Shown in pieces: positions 60,699 to 64,000 of a stretch of DNA of 64,000 nucleotides; positions within the stretch are counted from its first letter, which is position 1, and every line of letters starts with the position of its first letter. The stretch is from positions 62,001-126,000 of the forward strand of contig NZ_BIFQ01000002.1 in NCBI RefSeq assembly GCF_003967515.1, written 5' to 3'. This DNA comes from Dictyobacter aurantiacus. GTDB lineage: Bacteria > Chloroflexota > Ktedonobacteria > Ktedonobacterales > Ktedonobacteraceae. The notes beneath the pieces were generated by a model. That model ran no database searches, was not told where the DNA came from, and saw only the letters and a list, made by a program, of their open reading frames with translations. A program made the position numbers and the translations under genes.

Positions 60699-61649
60699 AT
60701 GGCTGCTCTTCCCGATTTGATTGGTACGCCAGGACGTCGACGCCGTGATTCATCAGGACGTGCCCGGGAATCGCAGGTGCGTACGTTGATCTCGCCGATA
60801 GAGATGCGCAATGTGAAAGTGCGTGTAGTCTACTACATACTGTTCGCGTTCATGGTTTGCGTGCTCTTGAGTACCGCATTCCCACTCTACTGGCTTTTTA
60901 CCGGATCGTTGAAACAACCACTCGAAATGGCGCAAATACCCCCGACCTTCTGGCCTCTCCATCCAACATGGCAAGGCATACAGGACGCCCTGACACAAAT
61001 AGACTGGCTGCGAGCCTTTTTCAATACGGTATTTCTGTCGGTTGGCAGCTGGGTGCTGGGCACGCTGGTCTCCACGACGGCTGCCTACTCCTTTTCGCGT
61101 CTGCGACCGAAGTTTGGCAATCTGCTCTTATTCCTGTTCATGTGTACGCTGATGGTTCCCAGCATTGCTCTGTTCATTACACAATACGCCACTATCCTCG
61201 ATGTCCCAATCTTCCATTGGAATCTTATTGGCACACCTTTCGCGCTCTGGTTTCCAGGAGCTTTCAACGCTATGAGTATCTTTATTTACAAATTGTTTAT
61301 GGATACTATTCCGACCGATATAGTCGAGGCCGCTCGCCTGGATGGGGCCAGGCACTGGACGATTTTCTGGCGCATCTGCCTGCCACTGATCAAGCCCGCT
61401 CTGGTCGTCGGGTTGATCTTTTCATTTATCGCCGATTGGAATGGGTTTCTCTGGCCATTACTCACCCTCAGTCGATCAGGATGGGAACCGATCGGCCTGG
61501 CACTCTATCAGTATCAACTCGGCGATGCGCCATTGGTCGATCAGATTGCCGCGGCCTCTCTGGCCTCTCTTGTGCCATTCATTCTTGTTGCGATCTTTCA
61601 GAATCAGATTATCAAAGGCAATGCCGCCTTCGCAGGCCTTAAAGGCTGA
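60699..61649 (+). CDS. Sugar ABC transporter permease (MalG type)
   Basis: 316 residues, 19 bases after the previous permease (GAAAGG upstream). A polar N-terminal tail of 45 residues precedes VVYYILFAFMVCVLLSTAFP. The docking loop is VEAARLDGARHWTIFWRICL. As in the other two cassettes, no ATPase gene is present. Confidence 0.9.
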   Translation: MAALPDLIGTPGRRRRDSSGRARESQVRTLISPIEMRNVKVRVVYYILFAFMVCVLLSTAFPLYWLFTGSLKQPLEMAQIPPTFWPLHPTWQGIQDALTQIDWLRAFFNTVFLSVGSWVLGTLVSTTAAYSFSRLRPKFGNLLLFLFMCTLMVPSIALFITQYATILDVPIFHWNLIGTPFALWFPGAFNAMSIFIYKLFMDTIPTDIVEAARLDGARHWTIFWRICLPLIKPALVVGLIFSFIADWNGFLWPLLTLSRSGWEPIGLALYQYQLGDAPLVDQIAAASLASLVPFILVAIFQNQIIKGNAAFAGLKG

Positions 61650-61706
61650 GCCTACTGGCTTTGTAGCATGTGGGAAACCTCTGTTATCAACAGGAGGACA
61701 TCTTCT

Positions 61707-63596
61707 ATGAACATCTCTCGATTTTTCATGATGCTCACCCGGCTCCGCTTCCCGAAGTTCATTGGCGGCACGGCACAAGGATCGTGCCTTACCTCACCCA
61801 CCAATAACACACGATCAGACATAGTAGCCACAGCCAGGCTCACACTCAACGAAATAGCCCCCGGAAACCTTTTTGAGTCAGGGCAACAGATGGCCCTGCT
61901 GGAATCCGTTCAGGACTCAAGCGGGCTGGGAGGAACGTACACGCTCAGCATCACGGTTCAGGATGCCTATGGCACAACCGTTGCCCGGCACACCGACCAT
62001 GTAGTTCTGACACCCAATGGCACCTTCTCTCGTCAGATCATGATCGACACCAAAAAAATGGGCTGGTACAACGCGACGGCCATGCTCCAGTCAGCGAGCA
62101 CAATAGTAGCAACCGCAAGCAGTTCGCTGGCGCTTCTATCTCCACCCGTCAACAGACCAGAACCAGCGTCCCCCTGGGGCATCGGCGGAGGCGGTGCCTG
62201 GCTCGGTATCCGTTTCGATGAAAATGGGTCCGTCAGGAGCTTTCAACGCATCCACAAAGCGGGCATCGCATGGAGTCGCGAAGAATTGTTCTGGAATAAT
62301 CTTGAGCCGAGCCAGGGCACGTGGCACTGGGCGGCCTTCGATGCATCCATGCTTCAAGCACGCGAACACCATGTACTTATAATGGGCCTGCTCGATTACT
62401 GGGCATCATGGTCTATCCCAGAGGGCTGGAATGGCCGCCCAGACAACATCGATTGGCAGACGGCGCTATCAAACTTCAATAATTTCTGCTATCAGGTCGT
62501 CAACCGCTATAAACCGGGAGGTGTACTCGCCCGGCAGATGGGCTGGACCGATGGCTATGGTATCCGCTACTGGGAAATCTGGAACGAGCCAACCACCTCC
62601 CAATACTGGCGATCCGACGGCGCACATTATGGCTTGCTCCTCAAAGCAGCGAGAGAGGGAATCAAACGGGCCGATCCCGATGCGTTCCTGATTGGCTCCA
62701 ATGGGGGGTTTGATTTTGATCATCATGCGATCCAGGTGGCGGGGATCACATCCTATGACGCAATAGCCATCCACATTTATGCCTCGCGAGATACGACGCC
62801 TGAGGCAACCAACTACGTGCAGATCATCCAGTCCATGCGCTCGTTCCTCAATGAGAACGGCGGCCAGCACGTAGAGATATGGCTCACCGAAACCGGCTGG
62901 GACCTTCTACAAGGGGTCAGCGTCTGGGATCAGGCCAACTTCATTGTTCGAGCACAGATTGCCTCCGTGGCGGCCGGGGTGGCCAGAAGCTTCATTTTTA
63001 CACTCCAATATGCTGGCGAAGGTTGGGGCCTCTTAAACGACAATGGCGAACCACGGATCTCCTACGCAGCCTATGCCACGCTTACTGATCAGCTCCGCGG
63101 CTTGCAGCCAGCAGGGGAAGTGCCAATGGGGGCCGCGCTGCGCGCGTACGTCTATGCAGGTGACGACCGGGTCGTGGGAACCGTCTGGAGTATCGATCAA
63201 ACAGGCAAGCTTGAGATGGACGTTGAGCACGAAGAGATTGAGGTCTATGACCTTATGAACAACCTCGTCGGGAGAGCATGCAACGGCCATCTGACCGTCG
63301 ACCTCACCGGAAGTCCACAGTTCCTGCGCAGCAGGACCGCATCCGCCGCCAGGTTGGGCCAGATCATCCGTGAGGGCAGGGTCATCAGCATCGCACCACC
63401 AGGCATCGGCATCGCACCACCAGGCATCGGCATCGCCACGTACTGTGTATCATATCCTTACTACCCGGCTGGCTGCACAGTCACACCGCCACACTCCATG
63501 CGCCCTTCCTGGCACAGCAGGGCAACGCCTCCACTCGATAACGGCGTTCCTTCATCTTCGACATCAAAGAGCAGCGTCCCATCCACCCAGGCCTGA
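61707..63596 (+). CDS. Clan GH-A glycoside hydrolase (GH39/GH5-like) with N-terminal beta domain
   Basis: 629 residues from ATG 61707 (AGGAGG upstream). Residues 35-145 are a beta-sandwich (SITVQDAYGTTVARHTDHVV), then a TIM-barrel glycosidase: the acid/base Glu294 is in YWEIWNEPTT and the nucleophile Glu395 in EIWLTETGWD, with GIAWSREELFWNNLEPSQG as in GH39-type enzymes. No clear signal peptide is seen. The C-terminal 60 residues look wrong: PPGIGIA repeats are encoded by an 18-bp direct repeat at 63390-63440, and the last 136 bases overlap a real gene on the other strand. The true stop was probably lost by a frameshift near 63390. Confidence 0.8.
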   Translation: MNISRFFMMLTRLRFPKFIGGTAQGSCLTSPTNNTRSDIVATARLTLNEIAPGNLFESGQQMALLESVQDSSGLGGTYTLSITVQDAYGTTVARHTDHVVLTPNGTFSRQIMIDTKKMGWYNATAMLQSASTIVATASSSLALLSPPVNRPEPASPWGIGGGGAWLGIRFDENGSVRSFQRIHKAGIAWSREELFWNNLEPSQGTWHWAAFDASMLQAREHHVLIMGLLDYWASWSIPEGWNGRPDNIDWQTALSNFNNFCYQVVNRYKPGGVLARQMGWTDGYGIRYWEIWNEPTTSQYWRSDGAHYGLLLKAAREGIKRADPDAFLIGSNGGFDFDHHAIQVAGITSYDAIAIHIYASRDTTPEATNYVQIIQSMRSFLNENGGQHVEIWLTETGWDLLQGVSVWDQANFIVRAQIASVAAGVARSFIFTLQYAGEGWGLLNDNGEPRISYAAYATLTDQLRGLQPAGEVPMGAALRAYVYAGDDRVVGTVWSIDQTGKLEMDVEHEEIEVYDLMNNLVGRACNGHLTVDLTGSPQFLRSRTASAARLGQIIREGRVISIAPPGIGIAPPGIGIATYCVSYPYYPAGCTVTPPHSMRPSWHSRATPPLDNGVPSSSTSKSSVPSTQA

Positions 63597-64000
63597 AGAT
63601 GCTCCTTGACCACTCGAATGCGGACGCTGTAGGTCCGGTCAAGCTCCCACTGCAGTGGTGCTTCTCCCAGAACCGTCTCTCCATCCAGCACTTTGAGCAA
63701 ATATACCTTCCCGGTTTCACTGAGCATCAGGGCATAATAGCGCTGCAATCCCTGCACTCGCGCCCCCAGGCCGGCCGCCTGGACCGCATGGGGAGTAATG
63801 GCCGCGCTGACGACATAATCGGTCCATTCGCGCGTCCCTTGCGAGATCATCCCTCGTCCATCGTTCTGCACCAGGCGATAAGGCTCGGGAGATCGCCCTT
63901 CAAATTGATCAACAGCGTTGACCCATGCACGCCTCCACATTATTCCGCCGTCAAGAGGACGTGTCAGGGTAATGTTGGGTGCGCCTGCCCAGCCGAGCGA
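63461..64000 (-). CDS. C-terminal part of a gene leaving the window; beta-sandwich domain
   Basis: The frame is open from the window edge (SLGWAGAPNITLTRPLDGG then IMWRRAWVNAVDQFEG) to a stop at 63461, giving 179 residues. The visible domain is a concanavalin-like/LamG-type beta-sandwich (WTDYVVSAAITPHAVQAAGL; RYYALMLSETGKVYLLKVLD; YSVRIRVVKEHLQAWVDGTL; SGGVALLCQEGRMECGGV). I recall similar tails on ADP-ribosylglycohydrolase-family proteins, but the catalytic part is outside the window. It converges on the glycosidase gene with a 136-base overlap. Confidence 0.72.
   Translation of the reverse strand, partial: SLGWAGAPNITLTRPLDGGIMWRRAWVNAVDQFEGRSPEPYRLVQNDGRGMISQGTREWTDYVVSAAITPHAVQAAGLGARVQGLQRYYALMLSETGKVYLLKVLDGETVLGEAPLQWELDRTYSVRIRVVKEHLQAWVDGTLLFDVEDEGTPLSSGGVALLCQEGRMECGGVTVQPAG

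Overview
The window looks like chromosome of a Ktedonobacteria-type bacterium (phylum Chloroflexota). This is inferred from gene content, not from a marker gene: STAND ATPases with TPR or WD40 repeats, HD-GYP proteins, several ECF sigma factors, secreted glycan-degrading enzymes, sugar ABC cassettes without their own ATPase, and insertion sequences with many gene remnants.

Layout. 1-9842: the end of a TPR protein, an HD-GYP protein and an ECF sigma factor, then a 2.55-kb transposon-like element (3173-5725) with long inverted repeats and a 5-bp target duplication. It carries a short-chain dehydrogenase and interrupts a Tat-exported ferritin-like gene. After it come an HD-GYP remnant, a WrbA-type quinone reductase, a truncated sigma factor, a ring-cleavage-type dioxygenase and an alpha/beta hydrolase. 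10166-18400: a DUF3592 protein, an IS6-family element with an amber-mutated transposase, a 1352-aa secreted serine peptidase, and an IS607-type element (tnpA, tnpB and a probable omega RNA). 18879-27838: a GntR regulator with a sugar ABC transporter, a cellulase-like glycosidase and a DUF5107-TPR protein. 28051-34659 (minus strand): LacI regulator, sugar ABC transporter and a GH127 beta-L-arabinofuranosidase. 35148-38467: cupin, thaumatin-like protein and 2-hydroxyacid dehydrogenase.

38649-45198 is the most unusual region. It holds a three-part SDR fusion protein, an LRV-repeat protein, a MoxR AAA ATPase and a zinc-peptidase/VWA protein. Two near-identical units, each a strong sigma70-type promoter followed by two tRNA-like cloverleaf RNAs, lie immediately before the LRV gene and before the moxR-VWA pair. 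The RNAs are not normal tRNAs. Compensatory changes between the copies support their folds. I propose that RNAs and proteins form one RNA-associated system.

45297-57977: a broken membrane-protein gene, a dehalogenase-like hydrolase with an extra domain, then a STAND island with an HTH remnant, a frameshifted WD40 gene, a membrane-anchored NB-ARC protein with 14 WD40 repeats (12 encoded by exact 126-bp units) and an NB-ARC-TPR protein, followed by an esterase. 58186-64000: a third sugar ABC cassette with a clan GH-A glycosidase, and the end of a gene that leaves the window.
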